Source of the DNA: Franconibacter pulveris DSM 19144
GTDB taxonomy: Bacteria; Pseudomonadota; Gammaproteobacteria; Enterobacterales; Enterobacteriaceae
Length of the DNA stretch: 64,000 nucleotides
Assembly (NCBI GenBank): GCA_000621185.1
Contig: KK211221.1
Coordinates: 186,001 to 250,000 of the forward strand
Direction: 5' to 3'
The number at the start of each line of letters is the position of its first letter. Position 1 is the first letter of the stretch. The position numbers were made by a program, and so were the translations under genes. Positions 29,831 to 43,232 of the stretch are shown in pieces. The notes below the pieces were generated by a model that saw only the letters and a list, made by a program, of their open reading frames with translations, had not been told where the DNA came from and searched no databases.

Positions 29831-30916
29831 TTAACCGTGACGGCGTTCGAAATCAACCATGAAATCCGTCAGAGCCTGAACGCCTGCCAGCGGCATGGCG
29901 TTATAGATAGAGGCGCGCATCCCCCCCACCACGCGATGACCTTTAAGCGCGTGTAGACCGGCTGCGAAAGACTCTTCGAGGAAGACTTTATCCAGCGCAC
30001 TGTCGGCAAGCTGGAACGGCACGTTCATGCGAGAGCGGTTAGCAGGCGACACATCGTTGCGATAGAAATCGCTCTTATCAATCACACCATAGAGCAGATC
30101 TGCTTTCTGCTGATTAATCTGGTCGATAGCCGCTACGCCGCCCTGGTTCTTCAGCCATTTAAATACCAGGCCCGCCAGATACCAGGCGAAAGTCGGCGGC
30201 GTATTGAACATGGAGTCATTGTCGTTCAGCACGGTGTAATCAAGGATTGACGGGCAGGCATTATGCGCTTTACCCAGCAAATCCTCACGCACCACCACCA
30301 GCGTAAGGCCCGCCGGGCCAATATTTTTCTGCGCGCCCGCGTAAATAACGCCATAACGGCTGACATCCAGCGGACGAGAAAGGATAGTAGAGGAGAAATC
30401 CGCCGCCACGATCGCATCGCCAAAATCGGGCGTTTCTTCAATGGCGATGCCGTCAATGGTTTCGTTCGGACAGTAATGCAGGTAGGCCGCATTGTCAGAA
30501 AGCTGCCATTCACGCATCGGCTTAATAGCGCGCAAACCGTCAACGGTGACTTTGGCGTCAATCACGTTCGGCGTGCAATATTTTTTCGCTTCTTTGACCG
30601 CGCTCGCCGCCCAGTAGCCGCCGTCAACGTAATCCGCCGAGGTTTTGTCGCCAAGCAAGTTTAACGGCACGCCAGCAAACTGACCGCGACCGCCGCCATG
30701 GCAGAATAAAACTTTATAGTTAGAGGGTATTTGCAGCAGATCGCGAAAATCTTGCTCCGCCTCTTCCGCCACTCCGATAAACTCTTTGCCACGGTGGCTG
30801 ATTTCCATCACCGACGTACCTAAACCCTGCCAGTCGACCAGCTCCTGTTGAGCCTGTTTAAGCACTTCAGCCGGTAACATTGCCGGACCAGAACTAAAAT
30901 TGTAGACCTGACTCAT
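29831..30916 (-). CDS. serC: Phosphoserine aminotransferase
   Basis: PLP enzyme that makes 3-phosphoserine from 3-phosphohydroxypyruvate, and 4-phosphohydroxythreonine for pyridoxal phosphate synthesis. It has 361 residues (E. coli 362). It opens [20 protein letters not shown]; the PLP lysine is in [19 protein letters not shown] near residue 198. The C-terminal part ends [10 protein letters not shown]-like with [12 protein letters not shown]. It begins the serC-aroA operon; the 162-base gap to ycaP should contain its promoter. Confidence 0.97.
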   Translation of the reverse strand: MSQVYNFSSGPAMLPAEVLKQAQQELVDWQGLGTSVMEISHRGKEFIGVAEEAEQDFRDLLQIPSNYKVLFCHGGGRGQFAGVPLNLLGDKTSADYVDGGYWAASAVKEAKKYCTPNVIDAKVTVDGLRAIKPMREWQLSDNAAYLHYCPNETIDGIAIEETPDFGDAIVAADFSSTILSRPLDVSRYGVIYAGAQKNIGPAGLTLVVVREDLLGKAHNACPSILDYTVLNDNDSMFNTPPTFAWYLAGLVFKWLKNQGGVAAIDQINQQKADLLYGVIDKSDFYRNDVSPANRSRMNVPFQLADSALDKVFLEESFAAGLHALKGHRVVGGMRASIYNAMPLAGVQALTDFMVDFERRHG

Positions 30917-31078
30917 TTTCCCTCACCACATATAAAGCAATACGTTTTTCCTGTGGATATCGGTTTTATCATTCAGGCGCTGGCGCTGCAATGGGTAATC
31001 CTGGGCGGTCGATGAATGTGCGCTAAATCACACAACAGATTCCTCCGGCGCAGTGAAGGATAACGGATAAATCCGCTG

Positions 31079-31771
31079 TCAGGTCACGCGTGTAGCGGTG
31101 CTCGCTTTAACCCACGCGTGATGATTACAACGCGGGCAAGGCTTGCGGTCACCAGCACTGAATTCCATGACCTCACTGCAATTCATGCAGGCGTAATAGC
31201 CCGCCTCCGGGATAACGACAAACCGCTCGCGACAATAACTCGGAAGAATAGAGAGTCCAGGGCGCACCTCTTCATCGGGGTAGAAATAAACGCTTATCTG
31301 GCCGTTGGTTTCAAGAATAGCGAGCCGGACCTGACCTAAATGTTCAACGCCCCGCAGGCGCAACTCCATAAAAAACTCAAATTCCGTCATGTTTTCATGT
31401 TTGAGCTTTTCCCAGGCCAGCTCCCCCTCTTCGATGATGTTGCGCGGTTTTCCCTCAAGCAGATCTTCCATTTTTTCGCTGTGCGCCATCAGCCACATCG
31501 CCAGCCGATAAAGCAGGGCCAACGTGACGAAGACCACAAAAACCGGCACCATCGGCACATCATCATAAAACGCCACGTCGCCTGCCGCCGAGCCAAGCGT
31601 CAGGATGATTAACACTTCGAACAGCGACATCTGGCGCACGCCGCGCCGTCCGGTAAGCTTGAGAAAGATAAAAACCAATATAAAGGTATAGAGGCTGCGC
31701 AGCGCTACCTCGCCTAAAAATTCCAGCGGGGCTTTGTCCAGCGCCATTCGATGCAAGTCAAAAGCTTTCAT
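31079..31771 (-). CDS. ycaP: YcaP, DUF421 inner-membrane protein
   Basis: Membrane protein of 230 residues, the same length as E. coli YcaP. Three predicted membrane helices lie at about residues 20-40, 52-70 and 72-92. A cytoplasmic DUF421 domain follows, with KPRNIIEEGELAWEKLKHEN and MTEFEFFMELRLRGVEHL. The C terminus has a zinc-ribbon-like pair CMNC and CPRC. Function is unknown. It is divergent from ycaO, with 138 bases between the starts. Confidence 0.9.
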   Translation of the reverse strand: MKAFDLHRMALDKAPLEFLGEVALRSLYTFILVFIFLKLTGRRGVRQMSLFEVLIILTLGSAAGDVAFYDDVPMVPVFVVFVTLALLYRLAMWLMAHSEKMEDLLEGKPRNIIEEGELAWEKLKHENMTEFEFFMELRLRGVEHLGQVRLAILETNGQISVYFYPDEEVRPGLSILPSYCRERFVVIPEAGYYACMNCSEVMEFSAGDRKPCPRCNHHAWVKASTATRVT

Positions 31772-31909
31772 ATTTTATTGCCATAACAGTAAGTTACTTT
31801 AACCAAGCATAGCGCGAAGATTTATTTTTGCCTGCCTGCGGCCTGCGATAGCGCAAGTAAGGTAAAACCCGTATCATTGCGCGCTTTGCGTACGATAAAA
31901 GTGGATCCC

Positions 31910-33673
31910 ATGACTCAAACCTTCATTCCCGGCAAAGACGCCGCTCTGGAAGACTCCATCGCTCGCTTCCAGCAAAAACTCACCGATCTCGGTTTTAATA
32001 TCGAAGAAGCTTCGTGGCTCAATCCGGTGCCGAACGTCTGGTCTGTGCATATTCGCGATAAAGATTGCGCGCTGTGCTTCACCAACGGTAAAGGTGCGAC
32101 AAAAAAAGCGGCGCTCGCTTCCGCGCTTGGCGAGTACTTCGAACGTCTCTCCACTAACTACTTTTTTGCGGACTTTTGGCTGGGCGACACTATCGCCAAC
32201 GGCCCGTTCGTGCATTACCCGAACGAAAAATGGTTCGCCATTCCGCAGGACGACAGTCTGCCAGATGGAATACTGGACGCGCGCCTGCGTGATTTTTACG
32301 ATCCGGAGAACGAACTGACCGCCAGCATGTTGGTGGATTTGCAGTCGGGTAATGAAGAGCGCGGGATTTGCGCCCTGCCTTTTACGCGCCAGTCCGATGA
32401 AGAGACCGTCTATATTCCGATGAATATCGTGGGCAATCTTTATGTGTCTAACGGTATGTCGGCAGGCAACACGCGTAACGAAGCGCGCGTACAGGGACTT
32501 TCAGAAGTCTTCGAACGCCATATCAAAAACCGCATTATCGCCGAGAGCATCAGCCTGCCGGAAATTCCCGCCGAGGTGCTGGCGCGCTATCCGGGCGTGG
32601 TTGCAGCGATAGAAAAATTAGAAGCTGAAGGCTTCCCGATTTTCGCCTACGACGGCTCGCTGGGCGGCCAGTATCCGGTTATCTGCGTCGTGCTGTTTAA
32701 CCCGGCTAACGGTACTTGTTTCGCCTCTTTCGGCGCGCATCCTGATTTCGGCGTGGCGCTTGAGCGTACCGTAACCGAGCTGCTGCAAGGCCGCAGCCTC
32801 AAGGATCTGGATGTCTTTACACCGCCGACATTTGATGATGAAGAAGTCGCTGAACACGCTAACCTCGAGACGCACTTCATCGACTCCAGCGGCCTGATTT
32901 CCTGGGATATGTTCAAGCAGGATGCCGATTATCCGTTCGTTGACTGGAGCTTCGCCGGCACCACCGAAGAAGAATTCGCCACCCTGATGGCCATTTTCCA
33001 GGCGGAAGACAAAGAAGTTTATATTGCCGATTACGAGCACCTTGACGTTTACGCTTGTCGTATCCTCGTACCGGGCATGTCTGACATCTACCCTGCTGAA
33101 GATTTGCTGCTCGCTAATAACAGCATGGGCGCTCACTTGCGCGAAACATTGCTCGCCCTGCCAGGCAGCGAGTGGGATAAAGAAGACTATCTGAACCTGA
33201 TTGCGCAGCTTGATGAAGAAGGCCATGACGATTTTACTCGCGTGCGTGAGCTGCTGGGTCTGGCGACCGGCAAAGACAACGGGTGGTACACGTTACGTAT
33301 CGGGGAACTGAAAGCGATGCTGGCGCTGGCGGGCGGCGATATGGATCAGGCGCTGATCTGGACTGAGTGGACTATGGAGTTCAACGCCTCTGTCTTTACC
33401 GCCGAGCGCGCTAACTACTATCGTTGCCTGCAAACTCTGTTGCTGTTGACGCAGGAAGAAGAGCGTGAGCCGCTTCAGTATCTGCATGCCTTTGAACGTA
33501 TGTACGGCAAAGAGGCTGTCGAAGCGGCCAGCGCGGCGATAAGCGGTGAAGCGCCTTTTTATGGCCTGCAGCCTGTTGACGCCGATTTGCAGGCTTTCCC
33601 TGCGCATCAGGCGCTGCTCGCCGCTTATGAAAAATTACAGCGCGCTAAAGCCTCTTACTGGAACGTTAATTGA
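31910..33673 (+). CDS. ycaO: YcaO, ribosomal S12 methylthiotransfer accessory factor
   Basis: YcaO-domain protein that in E. coli assists RimO in beta-methylthiolation of Asp88 in ribosomal protein S12; the domain binds ATP. It has 587 residues (E. coli 586). N-terminal sequences NGKGATKKAALASALGEYFER and GLSEVFERHIKNRIIAES carry the family's ATP and metal contact residues. The C-terminal part is a TPR-like helical domain (DMDQALIWTEWTMEFNASVF) and not the PxPxP tail of azole-forming members. The start ATG at 31910 was preferred to an upstream TTG. No peptide-precursor gene is nearby, so a RiPP role is unlikely. Confidence 0.94.
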   Translation: MTQTFIPGKDAALEDSIARFQQKLTDLGFNIEEASWLNPVPNVWSVHIRDKDCALCFTNGKGATKKAALASALGEYFERLSTNYFFADFWLGDTIANGPFVHYPNEKWFAIPQDDSLPDGILDARLRDFYDPENELTASMLVDLQSGNEERGICALPFTRQSDEETVYIPMNIVGNLYVSNGMSAGNTRNEARVQGLSEVFERHIKNRIIAESISLPEIPAEVLARYPGVVAAIEKLEAEGFPIFAYDGSLGGQYPVICVVLFNPANGTCFASFGAHPDFGVALERTVTELLQGRSLKDLDVFTPPTFDDEEVAEHANLETHFIDSSGLISWDMFKQDADYPFVDWSFAGTTEEEFATLMAIFQAEDKEVYIADYEHLDVYACRILVPGMSDIYPAEDLLLANNSMGAHLRETLLALPGSEWDKEDYLNLIAQLDEEGHDDFTRVRELLGLATGKDNGWYTLRIGELKAMLALAGGDMDQALIWTEWTMEFNASVFTAERANYYRCLQTLLLLTQEEEREPLQYLHAFERMYGKEAVEAASAAISGEAPFYGLQPVDADLQAFPAHQALLAAYEKLQRAKASYWNVN

Positions 33674-33722
33674 TATAACGCATATCTATAATGCTTTCAT
33701 AAGCGTATGTTTAATTAATATG

Positions 33723-33750
33723 ACGGGGCAATTTTATTGCCCCGTTTTTT
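33723..33750 (+). terminator. Terminator of ycaO
   Basis: Stem ACGGGGCAAT / ATTGCCCCGT with a three-base loop followed by T6, 49 bases past the stop codon. Confidence 0.9.
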
Positions 33751-34074
33751 ATTCTTATTGAAATTAATTCCAATGTAATTGTTAAGTTAAATTAAGGTAA
33801 AAAATTAATTTAACTCAAGTGCTCCTTGTTACCTTTTTTCGTCAATACTACATATTGATTAACGATTCCAAAGGAGGCTGCAGGATATAATTCAACACTT
33901 ATAATAATTTTTAAAATATATTTTTATCAGGATAATCAATTATTTAAGCTGAAAATAGCCTATTCCCATGCTGTTTTCAGGCCTATAAACCTGGCGAGTT
34001 ATGATCCACATCAAATTTTACTCTATAATGCTTTGTTAGTATCTCCTCGCCGACTGAATAAAGAGAGAGTTAGT
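33751..34074 (+). promoter_or_regulatory. focA-pflB anaerobic promoter region
   Basis: A 324-base AT-rich region. An exact IHF consensus match (AATCAATTATTTA) lies at 33934-33946. An FNR-type site ATGAT-CCAC-ATCAA lies at 34001-34014. A -10 candidate TAGTAT at 34037-34042 gives a start near 34049, which places FNR at about -41.5 as in class II activation. TATAAT at 34024-34029 is another -10-like hexamer. GTTAAGTTAAATTAA at 33781-33795 resembles an ArcA direct repeat but is weak. Anaerobic control by FNR, ArcA and IHF is known for the E. coli locus. Confidence 0.7.
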
Positions 34075-34932
34075 GTGAAAGCTGACAACCCTTTTGATCT
34101 ATTACTTCCAGCTGCGATGGCGAAAGTTGCCGAGGAGGCTGGTGTCTATAAAGCAACGAAACATCCGCTGAAAACCTTTTATCTGGCGATAACGGCAGGT
34201 GTCTTCATCTCTATCGCTTTTGTTTTCTATATCACCGCTACGACAGGCGCCGCCACGATGCCCTTTGGCATGGCGAAACTTATCGGCGGCATTTGTTTCT
34301 CACTTGGCTTAATTCTTTGTGTTATTTGCGGCGCCGATCTCTTTACCTCGACCGTTTTAATCGTGGTAGCGAAAGCCAGCGGCCGCATTACCTGGGGTCA
34401 ACTGGCGCGCAACTGGTTAAACGTCTATATCGGCAACCTGATCGGAGCGCTTCTCTTTGTTCTTCTTATGTGGCTGTCGGGCGAATACATGACCGCTAAC
34501 GGCGCGTGGGGACTTAATGTCCTGCAGACGGCAGACCACAAATTGCATCACACTTTTATTGAGGCTGTGAGCCTCGGTATCCTGGCGAACCTGATGGTCT
34601 GCCTGGCGGTCTGGATGAGCTATTCCGGTCGCAGCCTCGTGGATAAAGCTTTCATTATGATTTTGCCGGTTGCCATGTTTGTTGCCAGCGGCTTCGAACA
34701 CAGTATCGCGAATATGTTTATGATCCCGATGGGCATCATTATTCGTGATTTCGCCAGCCCGGAATTCTGGACCGCCGTCGGTTCGTCTCCGGACCAATTT
34801 TCTCATCTGACTATTGTAAATTTCATCGTTGATAACCTGATTCCGGTGACAATCGGTAATATTATCGGTGGTGGTTTATTAGTCGGATTGACGTACTGGG
34901 TCATTTATCTGCGTGGCGACGACCATCATTAA
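34075..34932 (+). CDS. focA: Formate channel FocA
   Basis: Pentameric inner-membrane formate/nitrite-family channel that exports formate made by PflB and re-imports it at low pH. It has 285 residues, the E. coli length. It starts with GTG (KADNPFDLLLPAAMAKVAEE) behind AAGAGAGAG; the open frame continues 14 codons upstream without a better start. Six membrane helices are visible, with conserved loop sequence GFEHSIANMFMIPMGI and the substrate-gating Thr/Asp region around residue 90. It is the first gene of focA-pflB, 51 bases before pflB. Confidence 0.97.
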   Translation: MKADNPFDLLLPAAMAKVAEEAGVYKATKHPLKTFYLAITAGVFISIAFVFYITATTGAATMPFGMAKLIGGICFSLGLILCVICGADLFTSTVLIVVAKASGRITWGQLARNWLNVYIGNLIGALLFVLLMWLSGEYMTANGAWGLNVLQTADHKLHHTFIEAVSLGILANLMVCLAVWMSYSGRSLVDKAFIMILPVAMFVASGFEHSIANMFMIPMGIIIRDFASPEFWTAVGSSPDQFSHLTIVNFIVDNLIPVTIGNIIGGGLLVGLTYWVIYLRGDDHH

Positions 34933-34983
34933 TAGTCATTCCAGGCAGTAAATAAAAAATCCACTTAAGAAGGTAGGTGTAAC

Positions 34984-37266
34984 ATGTCCGAGCTTAATGA
35001 AAAGTTAGCCACAGCCTGGGAAGGTTTTGCTAAAGGCGACTGGCAGAATGAAGTTAACGTACGTGACTTCATCCAGAAAAACTACACTCCGTACGAGGGT
35101 GATGAATCCTTCCTGGCAGGTGCAACTGATGCAACTACCAAGCTGTGGGACAGCGTAATGGAAGGCGTCAAACTGGAAAACCGCACTCACGCGCCAGTTG
35201 ACTTCGATACCTCTGTCGCCTCCACCATCACTTCTCATGACGCGGGCTATATCAACAAAGCCCTCGAGAAAATTGTCGGTTTGCAGACCGAAGCGCCGCT
35301 TAAACGCGCCATCATTCCGTTCGGCGGTATCAAAATGGTGGAAGGTTCCTGCAAAGCGTACAACCGCGAGCTGGATCCGGCACTGAAGAAAATTTTCACC
35401 GAATACCGTAAAACCCATAACCAGGGCGTATTCGACGTTTACACACCGGATATCCTGCGCTGCCGTAAATCTGGCGTGCTGACCGGTCTGCCGGATGCTT
35501 ATGGCCGCGGCCGCATCATCGGCGACTACCGTCGCGTCGCGCTGTACGGTATCGACTACCTGATGAAAGACAAATTCGCACAATTTGCTTCTCTGCAGCA
35601 GGATCTGGAAAACGGTGTAAACCTTGAAGCCACCATTCGTCTGCGTGAAGAAATTGCTGAACAGCATCGCGCTCTGGGCCAGATCAAAGAGATGGCGGCG
35701 AAATATGGTTGCGATATCTCCGGTCCGGCAACTAACGCGCAAGAAGCAGTACAGTGGACTTACTTCGGCTATCTGGCGGCGGTAAAATCTCAAAACGGTG
35801 CGGCAATGTCCTTTGGTCGTGTCTCCACCTTCCTGGACGTTTACATTGAGCGCGACCTGAAAGCAGGCAAAATCACCGAGCAAGACGCTCAGGAAATGAT
35901 TGACCACCTGGTCATGAAACTGCGTATGGTTCGCTTCCTGCGTACTCCGGAATATGACGAGCTGTTCTCAGGCGACCCGATCTGGGCTACGGAATCTATT
36001 GGCGGTATGGGCGTTGATGGCCGTACTCTGGTAACAAAAAACAGCTTCCGCTTCCTGAACACCCTTTACACCATGGGGCCGTCTCCGGAACCGAACATCA
36101 CTATCCTGTGGTCTGAAAAACTGCCGCTGAATTTCAAAAAATTCGCTGCGAAAGTCTCCATCGACACCTCTTCTCTGCAGTATGAGAACGATGATCTGAT
36201 GCGTCCGGACTTCAACAACGATGACTACGCTATCGCTTGCTGCGTAAGCCCGATGGTGGTTGGTAAGCAAATGCAGTTCTTCGGCGCGCGTGCAAACCTC
36301 GCTAAAACCATGCTCTATGCCATTAACGGCGGCGTGGATGAAAAACTGAAAATGCAGGTTGGCCCGAAATCAGAACCGATCAAAGGCGATGTGCTGAACT
36401 TCGACGAAGTGATGGAGCGTATGGATCACTTCATGGACTGGCTGGCTAAACAGTACGTTACTGCGCTGAACATCATTCACTACATGCATGATAAGTACAG
36501 CTACGAAGCGTCGCTGATGGCTCTGCATGACCGTGATGTTATCCGCACCATGGCTTGTGGCATCGCAGGTCTGTCGGTTGCGGCTGACTCCCTGTCCGCT
36601 ATCAAATATGCGAAAGTGAAACCGGTTCGCGACGCCGATGGCCTGGCTGTGGACTTTGAGATCGAAGGCGAATACCCGCAGTTCGGTAACAACGACGCTC
36701 GCGTGGATGACCTGGCGGTTGACCTGGTAGAACGTTTCATGAAGAAAATTCAGAAACTTAATACTTACCGCAACGCTATCCCGACTCAGTCTGTTCTGAC
36801 CATCACCTCTAACGTGGTATATGGTAAGAAAACCGGTAACACCCCGGATGGCCGCCGCGCCGGGGCGCCGTTTGGACCGGGTGCGAACCCGATGCACGGC
36901 CGTGACCAGAAAGGTGCTGTCGCCTCTCTGACGTCCGTTGCTAAACTGCCGTTCGCTTACGCGAAAGATGGTATTTCTTACACCTTCTCAATCGTGCCGA
37001 ATGCGCTGGGTAAAGATGATGAAGTGCGTAAGACTAACCTGGCGGGCCTGATGGATGGTTACTTCCACCACGAGTCCTCTATCGAAGGTGGTCAGCACCT
37101 CAACGTTAACGTCATGAACCGCGATATGCTGCTGGATGCGATGGAGCACCCGGAAAAATATCCGCAGCTCACTATCCGCGTATCCGGTTATGCTGTGCGC
37201 TTTAACTCTCTGACTAAAGAGCAGCAGCAGGACGTTATTACCCGCACTTTCACTCAGACTATGTAA
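34984..37266 (+). CDS. pflB: Formate C-acetyltransferase (pyruvate formate-lyase)
   Basis: Glycyl-radical enzyme that splits pyruvate with CoA into acetyl-CoA and formate in anaerobic metabolism. It has 760 residues, as in E. coli. The active-site Cys pair is in [11 protein letters not shown] near residue 419, and the radical Gly is Gly735 (Met included) in [13 protein letters not shown] near the C terminus. The AAGGAGGTG-like AAGGTAGG precedes the ATG. It is activated by PflA, encoded downstream. High expression shows in strongly biased codon use, which also creates antisense open frames. Confidence 0.98.
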   Translation: MSELNEKLATAWEGFAKGDWQNEVNVRDFIQKNYTPYEGDESFLAGATDATTKLWDSVMEGVKLENRTHAPVDFDTSVASTITSHDAGYINKALEKIVGLQTEAPLKRAIIPFGGIKMVEGSCKAYNRELDPALKKIFTEYRKTHNQGVFDVYTPDILRCRKSGVLTGLPDAYGRGRIIGDYRRVALYGIDYLMKDKFAQFASLQQDLENGVNLEATIRLREEIAEQHRALGQIKEMAAKYGCDISGPATNAQEAVQWTYFGYLAAVKSQNGAAMSFGRVSTFLDVYIERDLKAGKITEQDAQEMIDHLVMKLRMVRFLRTPEYDELFSGDPIWATESIGGMGVDGRTLVTKNSFRFLNTLYTMGPSPEPNITILWSEKLPLNFKKFAAKVSIDTSSLQYENDDLMRPDFNNDDYAIACCVSPMVVGKQMQFFGARANLAKTMLYAINGGVDEKLKMQVGPKSEPIKGDVLNFDEVMERMDHFMDWLAKQYVTALNIIHYMHDKYSYEASLMALHDRDVIRTMACGIAGLSVAADSLSAIKYAKVKPVRDADGLAVDFEIEGEYPQFGNNDARVDDLAVDLVERFMKKIQKLNTYRNAIPTQSVLTITSNVVYGKKTGNTPDGRRAGAPFGPGANPMHGRDQKGAVASLTSVAKLPFAYAKDGISYTFSIVPNALGKDDEVRKTNLAGLMDGYFHHESSIEGGQHLNVNVMNRDMLLDAMEHPEKYPQLTIRVSGYAVRFNSLTKEQQQDVITRTFTQTM

Positions 37267-37296
37267 TTTAAGGTTTGACTGAAAAAGCGTACAATG

Positions 37297-37323
37297 AAGG
37301 CTCCACCTTTGTGGGGCCTTTCT
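37297..37323 (+). terminator. Hairpin terminator between pflB and pflA
   Basis: Stem AAGGCTCCAC / GTGGGGCCTT (one T-G pair) with loop CTTT, then TTCTT. It lies 30 bases after pflB and probably ends most focA-pflB transcripts, leaving pflA to its own promoter in 37324-37463. Confidence 0.75.
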
Positions 37324-37463
37324 TATACCTCCCCCGCTTCCTGCGAGCCGTTTTTGCAGATCGCTATTCTATAATTTAGTTATCTGGCAAAAGAGACTCG
37401 ACGCGGCAACGAGACCGCGATCACAAGGCCCGTAATCGGGGCCAGAACTGGAGAAACACCGCA

Positions 37464-38204
37464 ATGTCAGTAAATGGTCGCATTCACTCCTTTGAATCCT
37501 GTGGCACCGTCGACGGCCCGGGCATCCGCTTTATCACCTTCTTTCAGGGCTGTCTGATGCGTTGCCTTTACTGTCACAACCGGGATACCTGGGACACCCA
37601 TGGCGGTAAAGAAGTGACAGTTGAAGAACTGATGAAAGAGGTTGTGACTTATCGTCATTTTATGAACGCATCTGGCGGCGGCGTTACTGCATCCGGCGGT
37701 GAAGCGATTTTACAGGCGGAGTTTGTACGCGACTGGTTCCGTGCCTGCAAGCAGGAAGGCATTCATACTTGCCTTGATACTAACGGGTTTGTTCGTCGTT
37801 ACGATCCGGTAATAGACGAGCTGCTTGAAGTTACCGATCTGGTGATGCTCGATCTCAAACAAATGAACGATGAGATCCACCAGAACCTCGTAGGCGTTTC
37901 CAATCACCGTACCCTGGAATTTGCCCGCTATATTGCCAACAAAGGGATTAAAACCTGGATTCGCTACGTCGTGGTGCCGGGCTGGTCAGATGATGATGAT
38001 TCAGCGCATCGCCTTGGCGAGTTTACCCGTGATATGGGCAATATTGAAAAAATCGAGCTGTTGCCCTATCACGAATTAGGTAAACATAAGTGGGTCGCTA
38101 TGGGGGAAGAATACAAGCTGGATGGCGTTAAGCCGCCCAAAAAAGAGACCATGGAGCGTGTCAAAGGCATCCTTGAGCAGTACGGTCATAAGGTCATGTA
38201 CTAA
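37464..38204 (+). CDS. pflA: Pyruvate formate-lyase 1-activating enzyme
   Basis: Radical SAM enzyme that abstracts hydrogen from the PflB glycine to create the active radical. It has 246 residues, as in E. coli. The [4Fe-4S] motif is [15 protein letters not shown] (C-x3-C-x2-C) near residue 30, and the SAM-binding GGE-type motif is [13 protein letters not shown]. The start [20 protein letters not shown] matches the family. It ends 15 bases before a bidirectional terminator. Confidence 0.97.
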   Translation: MSVNGRIHSFESCGTVDGPGIRFITFFQGCLMRCLYCHNRDTWDTHGGKEVTVEELMKEVVTYRHFMNASGGGVTASGGEAILQAEFVRDWFRACKQEGIHTCLDTNGFVRRYDPVIDELLEVTDLVMLDLKQMNDEIHQNLVGVSNHRTLEFARYIANKGIKTWIRYVVVPGWSDDDDSAHRLGEFTRDMGNIEKIELLPYHELGKHKWVAMGEEYKLDGVKPPKKETMERVKGILEQYGHKVMY

Positions 38205-38217
38205 GCTCGTTAACAGT

Positions 38218-38244
38218 AAAACGCCCGCGATTGCGGGCGTTTTT
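38218..38244. terminator. Bidirectional terminator between pflA and ycaD
   Basis: Perfect stem AAACGCCCGC / GCGGGCGTTT with loop GATT and T5 to the right, between convergent pflA and ycaD. Confidence 0.9.
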
Positions 38245-38248
38245 GTTA

Positions 38249-39397
38249 TCAGGCATGCGCCACCGGCGTTGGATGTTCGCCCGCTTTGCGCAGGAGCATC
38301 ATCAAATAGATGAACGACACGCTGGCAATCATCACAAACAGCAGACTGTCAGAGTAGCTCTGCATCAGCGAGGCCGTTAGCGTCGGCCCCAGCAAGCTAC
38401 CGATGGTATAACTCAGCAACAGCGCCTGGTTCATAGCCACCAGCTGATGTGGCGCCACTTTTTCACAAGCCCAGGCCATTGCAACCGGGTAAAGCGTAAA
38501 ACCGGCGGCGCCAAGCACAAACAGGGTCGGCCCCATGGCGGCATTGCTCAGCATTGCCATGCAGCCCATGATGACCACAAACACTTGTACGCGCAGAACC
38601 AGCAGACGGCCAAAACGGTCCGCCAGCTTACCTATCGGCCATTGACCAACAATGCCGGCGCTGACCATTACCGCCATCCAGAAACCGATACCGGAATCGC
38701 TTACGCCTTGATGGTTAAGGTAGAGAGGCATCAGGCCATAGAGCGAACCCAGCACAATTCCGGAAATAATACAGCCATTAACGCCCAGACGCGCATGACG
38801 CAGGCGCAGCATAGGCCAGACATGGGTCGTTTCCTGCTGCTCGCCATGGTGATTTACGATGCGGGTAAAGATAAGCGGCAGAATACCCGTAATAATTATT
38901 CCGGTAACCCATGGCAGCACATTCATCAGCTCAGTTGAAACCTTGCTGACCAATAACTGTCCAGCAACAGTGCCGACGTAATAAACCATCATATACGCGG
39001 CGAGCAGTCGCCCCCGGTTGCGCGACGTTCCGCTGCACATCAGCGCGCTTTCCACCACGACCCAAATCATGGCGCATCCTACCCCGGCGATGAAGCGCCA
39101 GGCGAACCAGCTCCAGAAACCCACCATTAATCCAAGACCAGCACACCCGGCAGCAAAAATAATCGAGGCGATATAATAGCTGCGGTTAAAACCCAGCTTT
39201 TTAATCAGCGCGCCCGTAATAAGCGTGCCGAGTAAATTGCCGGTGAAATAAGAGGAGCTGACCATACCCACCTGCCAGGTAGGCAGATTTTCATGGGCGA
39301 GCCAAAGCGGCACCAGCGTATTTAAAACCGCTATCGCCAGGGTCAACAAAAGCAGGCCACAGAGCAGAAGCAGCACTGGCCGGGTATAGATAGACAT
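38249..39397 (-). CDS. ycaD: YcaD, major facilitator superfamily transporter
   Basis: Inner-membrane transporter of 382 residues, the same length as E. coli YcaD, with about 12 membrane helices. Loop motifs include [16 protein letters not shown] between helices 8 and 9 and [11 protein letters not shown]-like [17 protein letters not shown] between 2 and 3. Substrate unknown. Unlike in E. coli, where dms and ycaC lie between it and serS and ycaM/ycaN separate it from pflA, here it directly joins pflA on one side and serS on the other. Confidence 0.92.
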   Translation of the reverse strand: MSIYTRPVLLLLCGLLLLTLAIAVLNTLVPLWLAHENLPTWQVGMVSSSYFTGNLLGTLITGALIKKLGFNRSYYIASIIFAAGCAGLGLMVGFWSWFAWRFIAGVGCAMIWVVVESALMCSGTSRNRGRLLAAYMMVYYVGTVAGQLLVSKVSTELMNVLPWVTGIIITGILPLIFTRIVNHHGEQQETTHVWPMLRLRHARLGVNGCIISGIVLGSLYGLMPLYLNHQGVSDSGIGFWMAVMVSAGIVGQWPIGKLADRFGRLLVLRVQVFVVIMGCMAMLSNAAMGPTLFVLGAAGFTLYPVAMAWACEKVAPHQLVAMNQALLLSYTIGSLLGPTLTASLMQSYSDSLLFVMIASVSFIYLMMLLRKAGEHPTPVAHA

Positions 39398-39690
39398 TGG
39401 AGCTAAACCGTGAGGATTAAAGAAAATTCGTGCGCATCATGCCACTGGCGCAACTAAAGTCAATGTGCCGCTGCGCCCCATTAACACGATTTGTTTACTA
39501 ACGATGAAGAGTATTGATTCTGCGCCGGGCTTTAGCGAAGCACTGACTATTTAACTCGTTGTTATAGAAATCTTTATCAGAAAATAACAGTGAAAAATCA
39601 GAAGAAAAAATTCATCGAACGCAGCGCTGTTTTTCACAAGCAAAAATCATAAAAAAAGCGCCCGCAGGCGCTTTTTATTAACCGGTAAGA
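39398..39690. other. Gene-free gap between ycaD and serS
   Basis: About 290 AT-rich bases without a coding signal, holding the ycaD promoter side and the serS terminator. In E. coli K-12 this interval contains dmsABC and ycaC; no remnant of a molybdoenzyme or ferredoxin-like Cys motif was seen. Confidence 0.6.
39651..39677 (-). terminator. Terminator of serS
   Basis: Stem AAAAAGCGCC / GGCGCTTTTT with loop CGCA; the A tract on its left side serves as T tract for leftward transcription. 14 bases past serS. Confidence 0.88.
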
Positions 39691-42418
<2,728 letters not shown>

Positions 42419-42430
42419 CCGCACCTCTGT

Positions 42431-43042
42431 TTACTTACGCTGATCGTCAACGGTTACGCCCTGCGGCGGCGTGAAGGTAAACTTACTCATTTCCACCGCG
42501 CCGTTCTGCTGAGCTTTCAGCTGATAACTGCTGCGCTGGTCATCCTGTTCGACCGCGCTGAATTGATGGATGGTGCCATCACGCCCAACATTGATGGTGA
42601 ATTGCTTCAGATTGCCGCTGGCATTCTTTGGCGTGAGCACAAAGTCATCACCGTTCTGTTTAATATTATACTGCTGCCAGTCGGCGGTCTGGTTACGGGC
42701 AATCAACATAAACGGCGTATTGCTGGTTGCGTCCTTAAGCCAGGTCGCGCTGGCCTGCTCTACAAACGGATTATAGAACCAAAGCGTTTTTCCGTCTGAA
42801 ACCAGCACGCTTTCGTCGGGCTGGGTCATATGCCAGTTAAACAAATTAGGACGTTTTACCCACAAATCGCCCTGGCCTTCCTGTACTGCCGCGCCGCTGC
42901 CGTCGGTCACTTTCTGAGTGAAGGTGGCGTGGAAGCTGCTCACCTTATCGAGGCGGGATTTCAAATCGCTGGCGGCATCCGCCCAGACGCTACTTACGGT
43001 AAAGGCAGAAAGTAAAGCACAGGTAATGGCGATTTTTTTCAT
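42431..43042 (-). CDS. lolA: Outer-membrane lipoprotein carrier protein LolA
   Basis: Periplasmic chaperone that accepts lipoproteins from LolCDE and delivers them to LolB in the outer membrane. It has 203 residues, as in E. coli. A signal peptide of 21 residues ends SSVWA before [10 protein letters not shown]. Conserved segments are [25 protein letters not shown] and [11 protein letters not shown]. It lies 190 bases after ftsK. Confidence 0.98.
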   Translation of the reverse strand: MKKIAITCALLSAFTVSSVWADAASDLKSRLDKVSSFHATFTQKVTDGSGAAVQEGQGDLWVKRPNLFNWHMTQPDESVLVSDGKTLWFYNPFVEQASATWLKDATSNTPFMLIARNQTADWQQYNIKQNGDDFVLTPKNASGNLKQFTINVGRDGTIHQFSAVEQDDQRSSYQLKAQQNGAVEMSKFTFTPPQGVTVDDQRK

Positions 43043-43193
43043 TGTTATTCCTCAGATTCACGAGTTCCCGATACGGGAAAACTTTCTGTCGGTAACTGTA
43101 GCCAGATAAGCGCGACGGCCGACAGAAGAAAATGCTGATTTTTTGCTTGCTTACCTAACTTTGCAAAAAACCTTATCAAGAGTTAAACAGGAA

Positions 43194-43225
43194 GCGCCTC
43201 GCATTGGTAAAGGATGACGAGGCGC
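43194..43225 (-). terminator. Hairpin at the 3' end of ftsK
   Basis: Perfect 8-base-pair stem GCGCCTCG / CGAGGCGC with a 16-base loop, 7 bases after the ftsK stop. There is no T tract in the leftward direction, so termination would be partial at best. Confidence 0.35.
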
Positions 43226-43232
43226 ACCGGCA

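Noticed and set aside
31910-33673. ycaO as a marker of a RiPP biosynthetic cluster
   Set aside because: No precursor peptide, dehydrogenase or protease gene is adjacent; length and sequence match the ribosomal S12 accessory YcaO.
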